The notes below the pieces were generated by a model. It was not told where the DNA came from. It made no database searches and was given only the letters and a program-made list of their open reading frames with translations. Of a stretch of DNA of 64,000 bases, positions 1 through 10,259 are shown piece after piece; positions within the stretch are counted from its first letter, which is position 1; each line of letters starts with the position of its first letter. The stretch lies in assembly GCA_944392755.1 (NCBI GenBank), contig CALXXT010000070.1, positions 1 to 64,000 of the forward strand, given 5' to 3'. Source of the DNA: an uncultured Sutterella sp. (GTDB lineage: Bacteria > Pseudomonadota > Gammaproteobacteria > Burkholderiales > Burkholderiaceae_F). Position numbers and translations under genes: made by a program.

Positions 1-146
1 GCCCGACGCAGCTCCGGACCGGCCGCCCGATGAATCGCGCCGTCGACGCCGCCCCCGCCCGAAAGCATCGACTTCGCGGCGTTGACGACGGCGTCCACTT
101 GAAGCGTCGTGATGTCGGCCTGAAGAAGGCGCAGATCCCGCGTCAA
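1..146 (-). CDS. Macrodomain protein, probable O-acetyl-ADP-ribose deacetylase (partial, runs off window)
   Basis: Only the N-terminal 48 codons lie in the window; the gene continues below position 1. The translation reads [20 protein letters not shown], then [14 protein letters not shown]. This is the ADP-ribose-binding signature of the MacroD/YmdB family, which hydrolyses O-acetyl-ADP-ribose and removes ADP-ribose from proteins. No ATG is available: the frame is closed by a stop at 174-176, and the only usual start codon after it is TTG at 146-144, so a TTG start is inferred. It lies 13 bases downstream of the yceD stop on the same strand and is probably co-transcribed with it. Family call confident; exact substrate unknown. 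Confidence 0.8.
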   Translation of the reverse strand, partial: MTRDLRLLQADITTLQVDAVVNAAKSMLSGGGGVDGAIHRAAGPELRR

Positions 147-159
147 GGCTCGAGCCCGC

Positions 160-672
160 TTACTTCTTCGTCTTCAAGGCGGCCAGGGCCGCGAATGGAT
201 TCGGGCGCTTGGGCGCCTCGGGTTCGTCGTCGGGCGTCTGCGCCCATTCGGCTTCGTCGCACGCATCGTGCCGCGCGGCCGAGGGAAGCGTGAGGATCGC
301 TTCCTCTTCGGCCCACTCGGCGAGGTTGAAGCGCTTCGAGCCCACGACGACGTCCTCATCCTCGGCGTCCTCCTCGATCGGCATCGCATTGGCCTCCTCT
401 TCGCTCCTGGCGAGGAGAAAGACCGCTTCGCTCTCCAAGCGCACGGCCACGGGCTTGCCGCAGTGCGTGCAGGTGAGGAAGACTTCGCCCTCGATCGAGA
501 GGCGGGCGGCGGGATGACCGCGGCGGTCGCCCTCGCCCTCGGCCGCGTATGAAAGACGCCCCTCCTCGTTGGCGAGGAGCTTCGAGAGTTCGGGAAGTTC
601 CGCGGGCTTGAGCGTGCCTTCGACGCGCGTGCCGCGGCGGGCGACTTCAAAAATGTCGACGAGATGGGCCAT
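160..672 (-). CDS. yceD: YceD/DUF177 family protein
   Basis: A 170-residue protein of the YceD (DUF177) family, normally encoded just before rpmF and linked to 23S rRNA accumulation. Visible family features are a CTHC pair near residues 68-71, a long acidic linker ([12 protein letters not shown]) and the conserved tail [12 protein letters not shown]. The ATG at 672 is preceded by AAGGAG six bases upstream. The two flanking cysteines could bind metal, but only two are visible. rpmF does not follow; a macrodomain gene does. In many betaproteobacteria yceD lies divergently next to maf, whereas here maf is 7 kb away on the far side of a transporter cluster. Confidence 0.85.
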   Translation of the reverse strand: MAHLVDIFEVARRGTRVEGTLKPAELPELSKLLANEEGRLSYAAEGEGDRRGHPAARLSIEGEVFLTCTHCGKPVAVRLESEAVFLLARSEEEANAMPIEEDAEDEDVVVGSKRFNLAEWAEEEAILTLPSAARHDACDEAEWAQTPDDEPEAPKRPNPFAALAALKTKK

Positions 673-755
673 GAGCGCTCCTTTTCTTTCATGGAGAGGC
701 GGCCTAATCCGGCCGCCCCTCGGGAATCGTGGAGCTTAAGTGTAGCGTCTCGCGA

Positions 756-1655
756 TCAAGCGTTCGTGTCGACCTTCGGATCGAGCGCATCGCGCAGGCC
801 GTCGCCGAGAAGATTGAAGGCGAGCACCGTGAGGAAGATGGCGATGACGGGGAAGATCGCCGCATGAGGCTCCGTCATGAGGTCGGCGCGGGCCTCGTTG
901 AGCATCGCGCCCCATTCGGGCATCGGCGGCTGCGCGCCGAGTCCGAGGAAGGAGAGCGACGCCGCCGTGATGATCGAAGTGCCGATGCGCATCGTGAGGT
1001 AGACGAGAATGACGGAGACCGTCCCGGGGAGGATGTGCCGCACGAGAAGCATCGGCTGACTGATGCCGAGGCTTTGCGCCGCCTCGATGTAGGTCTGGGT
1101 CTTCAGGGAAAGCACGCTCGCGCGCACGAGTCGGGCGAAGGCCGGAATCGAAAAGATCGCCACGGCCGCAACGACGTTCGCGAGTCCGCCGCCCAGGATC
1201 GCCACGATGCCGATGGCGAGCAGGATTCCCGGAAAGGCGAAGAGCACGTCCGAGATGCGCATGATGAGGCGGTCGACCCAGCCCTCGTAGAAACCGGCGA
1301 CGAGGCCGAGGAAGGTGCCGATGACCGCTCCCGCGAAGACCGAAACGAAGCCGCAGACGAGCGAAATGCGCGTGCCCGCGATGATGCGGCTGAATATGTC
1401 GCGGCCGAGCGCGTCGACGCCGAACCAGTGCACGAGCGTCGGCCCCTCGTTGAGGCGGTCGTAGTCGAAGTAGTTCTCCGGATCGTACGGCGTGATGAGA
1501 GGACCGAAGACGGCGATGAGAATGAGAAGAATGACGAAGACGCCGGCCGTGAGGGCCACGGGCTGCTTCTTGAACTTGCGCCAAAATTCACCCATCGGCG
1601 TGCGGAGCGCGTCTCCGCTCTGCTCGAGCCGGGGATCCGCCGAATAGCTGCTCAT
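756..1655 (-). CDS. gsiD: ABC transporter permease, GsiD/DppC type
   Basis: A 299-residue inner-membrane permease of the peptide/nickel importer family. A cytoplasmic N-terminus precedes about six membrane helices; the first is around residues 34-52. The EAA loop that docks on the ATPase reads [20 protein letters not shown]. It forms a heterodimeric channel with the permease encoded 18 bases upstream. A good Shine-Dalgarno (AGGAGAAAGAG) precedes the ATG at 1655. It is the last gene of the peptidase-gsiA-gsiC-gsiD run. Resemblance of the associated binding protein to GsiB suggests glutathione or short peptides as substrate, but this is inference. Confidence 0.88.
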   Translation of the reverse strand: MSSYSADPRLEQSGDALRTPMGEFWRKFKKQPVALTAGVFVILLILIAVFGPLITPYDPENYFDYDRLNEGPTLVHWFGVDALGRDIFSRIIAGTRISLVCGFVSVFAGAVIGTFLGLVAGFYEGWVDRLIMRISDVLFAFPGILLAIGIVAILGGGLANVVAAVAIFSIPAFARLVRASVLSLKTQTYIEAAQSLGISQPMLLVRHILPGTVSVILVYLTMRIGTSIITAASLSFLGLGAQPPMPEWGAMLNEARADLMTEPHAAIFPVIAIFLTVLAFNLLGDGLRDALDPKVDTNA

Positions 1656-1673
1656 AAGACTCTTTCTCCTTTT

Positions 1674-2594
1674 TTACTTGTAGCGGATCGACGGATTGAT
1701 CCAGCCGTAAAGCACGTCCACGACGAGATTGATGAAGATGAACTCCATCGAGAAGAGAAGCACGCTCGCCTGAATGACGGGGTAGTCGCGCATCTCGACC
1801 GCGTCGACGAGAAGCCGTCCCATGCCGGGCCAGTTGAAGACCTTCTCCACCACGATGGAGCCGCCGAGCAGGAAGCCGAATTGGAGCCCCATCATCGTGA
1901 CGACCGGAATGAGCGCGTTGCGCAGCGCGTGCTTCATGACGATCCCCGCGCCGCTCACGCCCTTGGCGCGAGCCGTGCGGATGTAGTCGTTCGAGAGCAC
2001 CTCGACGAAGGAGGCGCGCGTAAAGCGCGCCATGACGGCGGCAACGGCGGCGCCGAGCGTGATCGAGGGAAGAATGTAGTGCTTCCACGTCGCGGCGCCG
2101 ACCGAAGGAAGCCAACCGAGCTCGACGGCGAAAACCTCCATGAGGAGGATGCCGAGCGCGAAGGCCGGGAAGGAAATCCCGGAGACGGCGACTGTCATGC
2201 AGACGCGGTCGGGCCAGCGGTTGCGGAAGACGGCCGAAATCGCCCCTGCGGCCAGGCCGAAGACGACCGACCAGCCCATGGCGGCGAGCGTGAGCAAGAG
2301 CGTCGGTCCGAAACGCTCGCCGATCTCGGTGATGACCGGACGCTGCGTTCGAATGGAATTGCCGAAGTCGCCCTGGAGCGCGTTCCCGACGAAGGAGAAG
2401 AACTGCTCGGGGATCGAGCGGTCGAGTCCGAGCTCGTGGCGGATCATCTCCACGGTCTCCTGGTCGGCCTCGGGACCGGCCGCCAGCCGCGCAGGATCTC
2501 CCGGAAGCATGTGGATGAAGAAGAAGACCGCGATGGTGACGAAAATCACCGTCGGGATCATGCCGAGAAGCCGCTTCAGAAAATATCGGAGCAT
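1674..2594 (-). CDS. gsiC: ABC transporter permease, GsiC/DppB type
   Basis: A 306-residue permease opening with [20 protein letters not shown], the usual DppB/GsiC N-terminal helix, followed by the periplasmic segment with HMLPGDPA. The EAA-type ATPase contact is [20 protein letters not shown] near residues 206-225. Length matches the family. AAGGA precedes the ATG at 2594. It sits 27 bases downstream of the ATPase gene and 18 bases upstream of its partner permease, so all three are one transcription unit. GsiC and GsiD are interchangeable names with DppB/OppB and DppC/OppC at this level of evidence. Confidence 0.88.
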   Translation of the reverse strand: MLRYFLKRLLGMIPTVIFVTIAVFFFIHMLPGDPARLAAGPEADQETVEMIRHELGLDRSIPEQFFSFVGNALQGDFGNSIRTQRPVITEIGERFGPTLLLTLAAMGWSVVFGLAAGAISAVFRNRWPDRVCMTVAVSGISFPAFALGILLMEVFAVELGWLPSVGAATWKHYILPSITLGAAVAAVMARFTRASFVEVLSNDYIRTARAKGVSGAGIVMKHALRNALIPVVTMMGLQFGFLLGGSIVVEKVFNWPGMGRLLVDAVEMRDYPVIQASVLLFSMEFIFINLVVDVLYGWINPSIRYK

Positions 2595-2621
2595 AGGGTT
2601 CGATTCCTTTTCTCAGAGGGC

Positions 2622-4540
<1,919 letters not shown>

Positions 4541-4544
<4 letters not shown>

Positions 4545-5746
4545 TTCGTTGCGGCAGCAAGCGCCTCGAGCCGAGCCTTCGCGATGAGGACGAAGAGCGT
4601 CGCCGCGGCGGGAATGATGGCGTCGTTGAAGTCGAACTTCGGGTTGTGGAGCGGCACCTCATGCCCGGGCGCATGGAAGCCCACGCGGAACATCGCGCCC
4701 GGAATCCGACGCAGATATTCCGAGAAGTCCTCTCCGCTCATCGACACGACGATGCTCCCGATCGCATCCTCGCCGAAATGTTCGGCGGCGACGCGGCGGA
4801 TCGCCGCCGTGCGCTCGCCGTCGTTCATGACGACGGACGTGAGCCTATCGTAGCGGAATTCCGCGCGGCACCCCTGAGAAGCGGCGACCTCCTCGACCAT
4901 GCGGCGCATCTCCTCTTCGATGCGGTCGCGCACCGACTCGCTGAAGGTGCGGACGGTGCCCGCCAGGCGCGCCTCGCCCGGCATGACGTTGGGAGCGCCG
5001 CAGTCTCCCGCTTCAAAGGCGCTCACGGAAACGACCGCGCTCTCGAGCGGATCGATCTTGCGCGCCACGATGTTCTGCAGGGCGGAGACCAGAAGCGCGC
5101 CCGTCGTCACGGGGTCGATTCCGTAATGCGGACGCGCGGCGTGAATGCCCCGCCCGACGAGGCGGATGTGAAAGAAGTCGCAGGAAGCCTGAATCGCCCC
5201 CTCGCGAAAGCCGAAGACGCCCTCGGGCAGCGTCGAATCGTTGTGCGCGCCGTAGATCTCGGCCACCTCGAGCCGCTCGAGAACGCCCGAATCGACCACC
5301 GACTTCGCGCCGCGCCCGATTTCTTCGGCCGGCTGAAAGATCGCCGCCACGCGGCCGGGGAAGTTCCGATCCTCATGAAGCGCCTTCACGGCTCCGAGCA
5401 TCCACGCGGCGTGCCCGTCATGTCCGCAGGCGTGGCTGCGGCAGACGGGACTCGCCCAGGGCGCGCCCGATTCGTCGGGCATGGCGAGCGCATCGATGTC
5501 GGCGCGGATGGCGACGGTCCTTCCGGGGCGGTTGCCCTCAATGACCGCAACCACGCCGCCGCGCGTCCAGTCGTCGTGCACCTCTTCGACGCCCCAGCCG
5601 CGCAGCGTCTTCACGATGAGGTCCGTCGTGCGCTTCGTCTCGAAGCCGAGCTCGGGGTGCGCGTGCAGATCCCGGCGAAGAGCGACGATTTCGTCGGCCG
5701 CCGCCCGGATGACGGGAAGAAGCTTTGCGTCGTGCGTCCATGACAT
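4541..5746 (-). CDS. M20 family metallopeptidase/amidohydrolase
   Basis: A 401-residue cytosolic amidohydrolase of the M20D (hippurate hydrolase/N-acyl-amino-acid amidase) group. The metal-site region reads CRSHACGHDGHA, followed by the catalytic FQPAEEIGRGAKS and a C-terminal SGEDFSEYL. The ATG at 5746 is chosen because GAGAGGAA lies eight bases upstream; the frame stays open far beyond this by chance. It is the first gene of the minus-strand run and overlaps gsiA by four bases. It probably hydrolyses the imported compound, such as a dipeptide or acylated amino acid. E. coli gsi instead neighbours the isoaspartyl peptidase iaaA. Substrate unproven. Confidence 0.88.
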
Positions 5747-6076
5747 GGGGTTCGTTCCTCTCGAATCGGTTCTTGCGGTCGGAAAGCCCGGGGAAAGCAA
5801 GCAAAACTCCCTATTTTTGCGCTTCACCATCCGACGGGCTTCCGCATTAAACGCTTTCATTTCCAAGGAAGAATAGATTTTCAGAGGCCTTCGGGCCTTC
5901 TGCATCTTCCGCTTTCCTGCAAAAATTTTCTCCCTTTTTGACGAACCGCGCGCCCGCTCCGTCAAACATCGTAGAGCGCCGTCTTCTCCCGAAGCGGCAA
6001 AGACTTCAAGATGGTTGAAGCGGCGCCTCCCGATCGGGCGCGCCCGCCTCACGTCTTTCGACCTCGGAGCAACACC
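5747..6076. promoter_or_regulatory. Divergent intergenic region of the gsi-like locus
   Basis: This 330-base gap separates the minus-strand peptidase-gsiACD operon from plus-strand gsiB and must hold the promoters for both. It is markedly more AT-rich than its surroundings (for example 5800-5880 and 5930-5940). A short hairpin with a TTCG loop (GGCC-TTCG-GGCC) lies at 5886-5897. I cannot assign a convincing -35/-10 pair for either direction. No reading frame here looks like a gene. Confidence 0.5.
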
Positions 6077-7627
6077 ATGCACTTTGCGAGAAAAGGCGCG
6101 GTCCGCACGCTCGCCGCGGCCGCCATCGGATTCATGTGCGCCTTCGGCGCTTCGGCTCACTCCGTCACGGTCGCCGTCGGCACGACCTTCTCGACCCTCG
6201 ACCCGTACGACGCCCCGGACGGCATGACGCGCATCTGCGCGAAGTCGATCTACGAAGGGCTCTTCACCTTCGACAAGAATCTGAAGCTTGTCCCTGAACT
6301 CGCCGAAAGCTACTCGGTTTCTCCCGACGGCCTCGTCTACACGATGAAGCTCAAGAAAGGCGTGAAGTTTCACGACGGAACGGACTTCACGTCCGCGGCC
6401 GTGAAGGCGAACTTCGATCGGCTGCTCAATCCGGAGAACCACCTTGGCCGCATCTCGATCTTCAACTTCATCGCCAAGGTGGAGGCGCCCGATCCCGAGA
6501 CGGCGGTCTTCACGCTGAAGCACCCGATGGCCGGCTTCGTGCGGCGGCTGGCAACGACGACGCCGCAGATGATCTGCCCGAGCTACCTCGAGAAGTACGG
6601 CAAGGACAAGAAGCTCGCGCAGCTCGCCTGCGGCACGGGCCCCTACCTTTTCGAGAGCTTCAGCCCGACCGAAGGCCTCAGGGTGAAGAAGAACCCAAAC
6701 TACCGCGTGAAGGGACTCCCGAAGCTTGACGGCATCCACTTCATCCCCGTCGTCGAGAACAGCACCCGCGCCGCCATGCTGCGCACGGGCGAAGCGCAGT
6801 TCGTGACGCCGATGCCGCTCGAACTCATCAAGAGCCTTCAGGACGACCCGTCGATCGTCATTCAGACGACCCCGTCCGTCATGTCGCGCTATCTCTCGAT
6901 CAACACGACGGCCGCCCCCTTCAACAACCCGAAGGTGCGCGAAGCGATCAACTACGCGATCAACAAGGAGGCCTTCTGCAAGGTCGCCTACGCGGGCTTC
7001 GCCGTCCCGGCCGAAGGCGTCATGCCCTCGATGCTTCCCGGCTACGAAAAGCTCGGCCCCTGGCCCTACAACCCGCAGAAGGCGCGAGAACTCCTGAAGG
7101 AGGCGGGCTATCCGCAGGGCTTCTCGACGGTGCTCTGGTCGGGCTACTCGAATTCGACCTCGGCGAAGGCGCTGCAGTTCATTCAGCAGCAGCTTCGTCA
7201 GGTGGGCATCAAGGTCGAGACGAAGCTCCTTGAGCCGGGCGTCCGCGCCTCGGACGTCTACGGCGTGCAGAACCCGAAGGATGCGAAGCACCGCCTCTAC
7301 TACATCGGCTGGTCGGACGCGACGCTTGACCCGGACTTCACGCTTCGGCCCGTGCTTGACAGCCGCGCGGCGCCTCCCAACTTCATGAACACCGCCTACT
7401 ACAGCAATCCGGAATTCGACCGCCGCCTCGACGAAGCCATGGTCGAGACGGATGAGGCGAAGCGCGCGGAAATCTACCGCGAAGCGCAGAAGATCGTCTG
7501 GAAGGATGCGCCCTGGGCCTTCCTCGCCTACGAAATGGCGACGGCAGGCGCGAGCCGTCACCTGAAGAACTTCACGATCCGCGCGGACTCGGCCTTCGAC
7601 TTCTACGAAGCCGAATGGGTCGACTGA
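6077..7627 (+). CDS. gsiB: Periplasmic peptide/glutathione-binding protein, GsiB type
   Basis: A 516-residue solute-binding protein (family 5) with an N-terminal Sec signal peptide ending near GASAH. Matches to E. coli GsiB remembered by eye run throughout: TLDPYDAPDG, FHDGTDF, AAMLRTGEAQF, INYAIN and KARELLKEAGYPQGFS. It would capture substrate in the periplasm for the GsiACD importer encoded divergently upstream. The start at 6077 gives a proper signal peptide and has GGAG upstream; an in-frame ATG at 6011 would add 22 unlikely residues. A strong hairpin follows the stop. Dipeptide or other small-peptide specificity cannot be excluded. Confidence 0.88.
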   Translation: MHFARKGAVRTLAAAAIGFMCAFGASAHSVTVAVGTTFSTLDPYDAPDGMTRICAKSIYEGLFTFDKNLKLVPELAESYSVSPDGLVYTMKLKKGVKFHDGTDFTSAAVKANFDRLLNPENHLGRISIFNFIAKVEAPDPETAVFTLKHPMAGFVRRLATTTPQMICPSYLEKYGKDKKLAQLACGTGPYLFESFSPTEGLRVKKNPNYRVKGLPKLDGIHFIPVVENSTRAAMLRTGEAQFVTPMPLELIKSLQDDPSIVIQTTPSVMSRYLSINTTAAPFNNPKVREAINYAINKEAFCKVAYAGFAVPAEGVMPSMLPGYEKLGPWPYNPQKARELLKEAGYPQGFSTVLWSGYSNSTSAKALQFIQQQLRQVGIKVETKLLEPGVRASDVYGVQNPKDAKHRLYYIGWSDATLDPDFTLRPVLDSRAAPPNFMNTAYYSNPEFDRRLDEAMVETDEAKRAEIYREAQKIVWKDAPWAFLAYEMATAGASRHLKNFTIRADSAFDFYEAEWVD

Positions 7628-7637
7628 AGCCTCGCCG

Positions 7638-7671
7638 CGGGGAGGCGGACGGCCGCCTCCCCGTCTAGAAT
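7638..7671 (+). terminator. Hairpin after gsiB
   Basis: A perfect 11-base stem (CGGGGAGGCGG / CCGCCTCCCCG, 7638-7648 and 7653-7663) with an ACGG loop begins 10 bases after the gsiB stop. The following TCTAGAAT is only weakly T-rich, so termination efficiency is uncertain. TAGAAT at 7666-7671 resembles a -10 box for maf, but no matching -35 is evident. Confidence 0.55.
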
Positions 7672-7680
7672 GGGCGGACT

Positions 7681-8271
7681 ATGACTCAGCTTATTCTTGC
7701 TTCGAGCTCGCGCTACCGCCGCGAGCTCCTCGACCGACTCGGCCTCGACTATGAGGCCGTCTCACCCGACATCGACGAATCTCCGCTCGCAGGCGAAACG
7801 CCCGTCGACACGGCCGTGCGCCTCGCCGAAATGAAGGCCCGAGCCGTATACGAGGCCCGCCCCGGGAGCATCGTGATCGGGAGCGACCAAGTGGCGGACC
7901 TGGCGGGCGAAAAGCTCGGCAAGCCCCATACGCGCGAACGCGCGATCGCGCAGCTCGAATCCATGCAGGGCCGCGAAGTCGTCTTCTACACGGCGCTCTG
8001 CGTGATCGACGCCGAGGGGCATGCCGAAAACGTGCTTTCGGCGACCCGCATCCGCATGCGGCCGCTCGACCGCGAAGCGATCGAAGACTACGTCGACCGC
8101 GAAAAGCCCTTCGACTGCGCGGGCGCGGCCAAAATCGAAAGACTCGGCATTGCGCTCATGGAAACCGTGACGTCCGACGACCCGACGTCCCTCATCGGCC
8201 TGCCCCTCATGAAGCTCACGACGCTTTTGACGCGCGCGGGCCTGCCTCCCGTGCGCGGACTTCGGGCCTGA
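7681..8271 (+). CDS. maf: Maf family nucleoside triphosphate pyrophosphatase (YceF type)
   Basis: A 196-residue Maf/HAM1-fold enzyme that hydrolyses non-canonical nucleotides to the monophosphate and pyrophosphate. The N-terminal signature is LILASSSRYRRELLDRLGL, followed by DIDESP and GSDQVADL. The segment FDCAGAAKIERLGI and the C-terminal LIGLPLMKLTTLL fit the YceF branch (7-methyl-GTP pyrophosphatase in E. coli) better than the YhdE dTTP/UTP branch. It is the first gene of a tightly overlapping three-gene run: its stop overlaps the next ATG (TGATG at 8269-8273). Confidence 0.9.
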   Translation: MTQLILASSSRYRRELLDRLGLDYEAVSPDIDESPLAGETPVDTAVRLAEMKARAVYEARPGSIVIGSDQVADLAGEKLGKPHTRERAIAQLESMQGREVVFYTALCVIDAEGHAENVLSATRIRMRPLDREAIEDYVDREKPFDCAGAAKIERLGIALMETVTSDDPTSLIGLPLMKLTTLLTRAGLPPVRGLRA

Positions 8272-9080
8272 TGATGTCGGGCGCTCTTTATCTCCTTCCC
8301 AACCGCATCGCGCAGGGCCCCGTGGATGCGGCCCTTCCCGCCGACGTGCTCAAGCGGCTCGCTGAAATCGATCTCTTCTTCGTCGAAGCCGCCAAGTCGG
8401 CGCGAGCGGCCCTGAAGGCCTTCGGTCATCCGAAGCCCGTCGCCGAACTCACGATCGAAGAGATCGGACACGACCCGAACCCCGAAAAAATCGACGCGTG
8501 GCTCGCCCCGGTCGTCCGGGGACGCTCGGCGGCGATTCTCTCCGAGTCGGGGTGCCCGGGCATCGCCGACCCCGGAGCGCAGATCGTCGCCCGGGCGCAC
8601 GAGCTCGGCATCCGCGTCGTGCCGTGGGTCGGCCCATCCTCGATCCTCCTCGCCCTGATGGCCTCGGGCCTCGACGGACAGCGCTTCCGCTTCGTCGGCT
8701 ACCTTCCGAAGCACGAAGCCGAGCGCCGCGAAGCGATGTTGGCCATGGAGCGCGCGAGCCGCGCTTCGGAAACGCAGATCTTCATTGAGACGCCCTACCG
8801 CAATCAGGCGGTCTTCGACCACCTCATCGAAACGCTCTCGCCGACGACCCGCATTACGGCGGCGGTCGACATCGGAGGCCCCGAGGAGTCGATCCGCACG
8901 AAGCGGGCCGACGACTGGCGCAAGGCGTCCGAGAGCGAGCGCACGCTCCCGAAGAGCCCCGCCGTCTTTCTTTTCCTCGCCGAACCCGCGCGCGGCGAAG
9001 CCCCCCGCTATGCGCCGAAGCACGCGGCAAGAAAGGGAGGCCTGCGCCGCGCTTCGCCGCACAAGGGGCGCCGCTCATGA
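8271..9080 (+). CDS. RsmI-like SAM-dependent methyltransferase (tetrapyrrole methylase fold)
   Basis: A 269-residue member of the COG0313 family whose best-known member, RsmI, 2'-O-methylates C1402 of 16S rRNA. Family motifs seen are ALYLLPNRIAQG at the N-terminus, the SAM-loop sequence LSESGCPGIADPG, VGPSSILLALMASGL and FVGYLPKHEAERR. The tail is basic (KHAARKGGLRRASPHKGRR), fitting RNA binding. Betaproteobacteria often carry this second, shorter paralogue next to maf; its own target is not established. ATG choices are 8271 and 8274; both overlap the maf stop. The stop overlaps the next start by four bases. Confidence 0.85.
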   Translation: MMSGALYLLPNRIAQGPVDAALPADVLKRLAEIDLFFVEAAKSARAALKAFGHPKPVAELTIEEIGHDPNPEKIDAWLAPVVRGRSAAILSESGCPGIADPGAQIVARAHELGIRVVPWVGPSSILLALMASGLDGQRFRFVGYLPKHEAERREAMLAMERASRASETQIFIETPYRNQAVFDHLIETLSPTTRITAAVDIGGPEESIRTKRADDWRKASESERTLPKSPAVFLFLAEPARGEAPRYAPKHAARKGGLRRASPHKGRRS

Positions 9081-10129
9081 CCGAAACGATTCTTCAAACG
9101 CTCGAAACGCCGCAAGGCCTCATCCTTGGGATCGTCGCCGCCTGCATGGCGCTTGCGCTGGTCGTGCTCCTTTTCGTCGCGGCGGCAAGGCGCAGCGCCC
9201 GAAGGACTTCATCCGAGCGGCTCGAACCCGGCTCCGCCGATCCGCTCGAGTCTCCCCTCCCCGCCAAGCGCCGCCGCTCGAATGCGCCGATCGGTCTCGC
9301 GCGCCTGAAGGAGGAAACCGAAGACTGGACGGCCGGCCTCCCGAGCGAGCCCGTTCTCTTGGAGGCGAACGCCGAAGAAGCGCCCCACGATCCCGTCTCT
9401 GCGCCGCCGGAACCCGCATTTGAGCGCACGGCGCCCGAGCCCGCAGCCGAACCGACTCCGACCCCTTCTCCGATCGGCTCCGGCCGAATTCTCCTCACGC
9501 TTCCCTTTGAAGCGAAGCCCGGTCTTCGCACCGCGCACGCCGAGCTTCTCGGCTGCGGCGTGGAAGCCGTCTTTTTCGATCCGGAGAAGATGAACGCCCT
9601 TGAGGACGAACGCCTGAGGCTCGTGCCCTTCCTGCCGGCTTCGATGGGAAGCCTTCTCGCCCGCGAGTCCGACCGTCAAACCTTTCGCGCCGGTCCCCTC
9701 ACGGCGCAGCCCGACGCCGTGATCGAGCTTGAAAACGGACTCATTGCGCTTGAATTCAAGTCGAAGGGCGGACGACTCGACGATCCGCTTCGCTGGGCCG
9801 AAGCCTTCCGAGAAAAGGACCTTCTGCAGACGGTGGCGGCCGCGCTCGTCCTCTCGGTGCAGACGGGGCGCCCGGCCGCGCCCATTCTGCGCACCATGAA
9901 CGCCGTCTACTTCATCCGCCCGCACCGCGACATGCTCGAGCTCCTCAAGCGGAGCGTCCTTCCTGCGGAGCGCTTCATGATCGAAGCGCTCGCGGGCGCC
10001 GGGAAGCCCGGCATCAGCGTCTCCGATTTTGCGGCGATCGTCTCGCCCGCCCTGACGTCGCGCTTTCCCAAGCCCTCATCTTCGGCGCAGCTCCAGGGCG
10101 AAGCCGCTCACCGCGCCATGCTTGACTGA
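9077..10129 (+). CDS. Membrane-anchored protein with PD-(D/E)XK nuclease-like motif
   Basis: A 350-residue protein I do not recognise as a named family. Residues 15-37 form one membrane helix, followed by an Arg-rich stretch and a Pro/Glu-rich linker to about residue 145. The C-terminal part carries PDAVIELENGLIALEFKSKG: Asp213, Glu226 and Lys228 match the D-x(12)-E-x-K spacing of PD-(D/E)XK nucleases of the RecB/Cas4 type, which bind metal through the D and E. The rest is predicted mixed alpha/beta. It is coupled to the upstream methyltransferase by ATGA overlap. Nuclease activity is inference from one motif; a non-catalytic relative is possible. Confidence 0.6.
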   Translation: MTETILQTLETPQGLILGIVAACMALALVVLLFVAAARRSARRTSSERLEPGSADPLESPLPAKRRRSNAPIGLARLKEETEDWTAGLPSEPVLLEANAEEAPHDPVSAPPEPAFERTAPEPAAEPTPTPSPIGSGRILLTLPFEAKPGLRTAHAELLGCGVEAVFFDPEKMNALEDERLRLVPFLPASMGSLLARESDRQTFRAGPLTAQPDAVIELENGLIALEFKSKGGRLDDPLRWAEAFREKDLLQTVAAALVLSVQTGRPAAPILRTMNAVYFIRPHRDMLELLKRSVLPAERFMIEALAGAGKPGISVSDFAAIVSPALTSRFPKPSSSAQLQGEAAHRAMLD

Positions 10130-10259
10130 GCCGCGGCCCGTCGTCGGAGGCGGCCGCCTGAGGCTCGGCTTTTTCTTAACCGAAGTTTTCAGCCGCTTCT
10201 CTCGCCTGGGAGACGCGAGTATCCTCTTTTCATGTCTCTATTTTTAGACGAGGATACCT

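Noticed and set aside
5747..7561. A long 5' extension of the M20 peptidase frame
   Set aside because: It runs antisense through gsiB and matches nothing; the ATG at 5746 has a good ribosome site and the standard M20 N-terminus.
8271..10129. A restriction-modification pair (methyltransferase plus nuclease-like protein)
   Set aside because: The methylase is of the RsmI RNA/tetrapyrrole fold, not a DNA methyltransferase, and the second protein is membrane-anchored. Linkage to maf is a housekeeping context.
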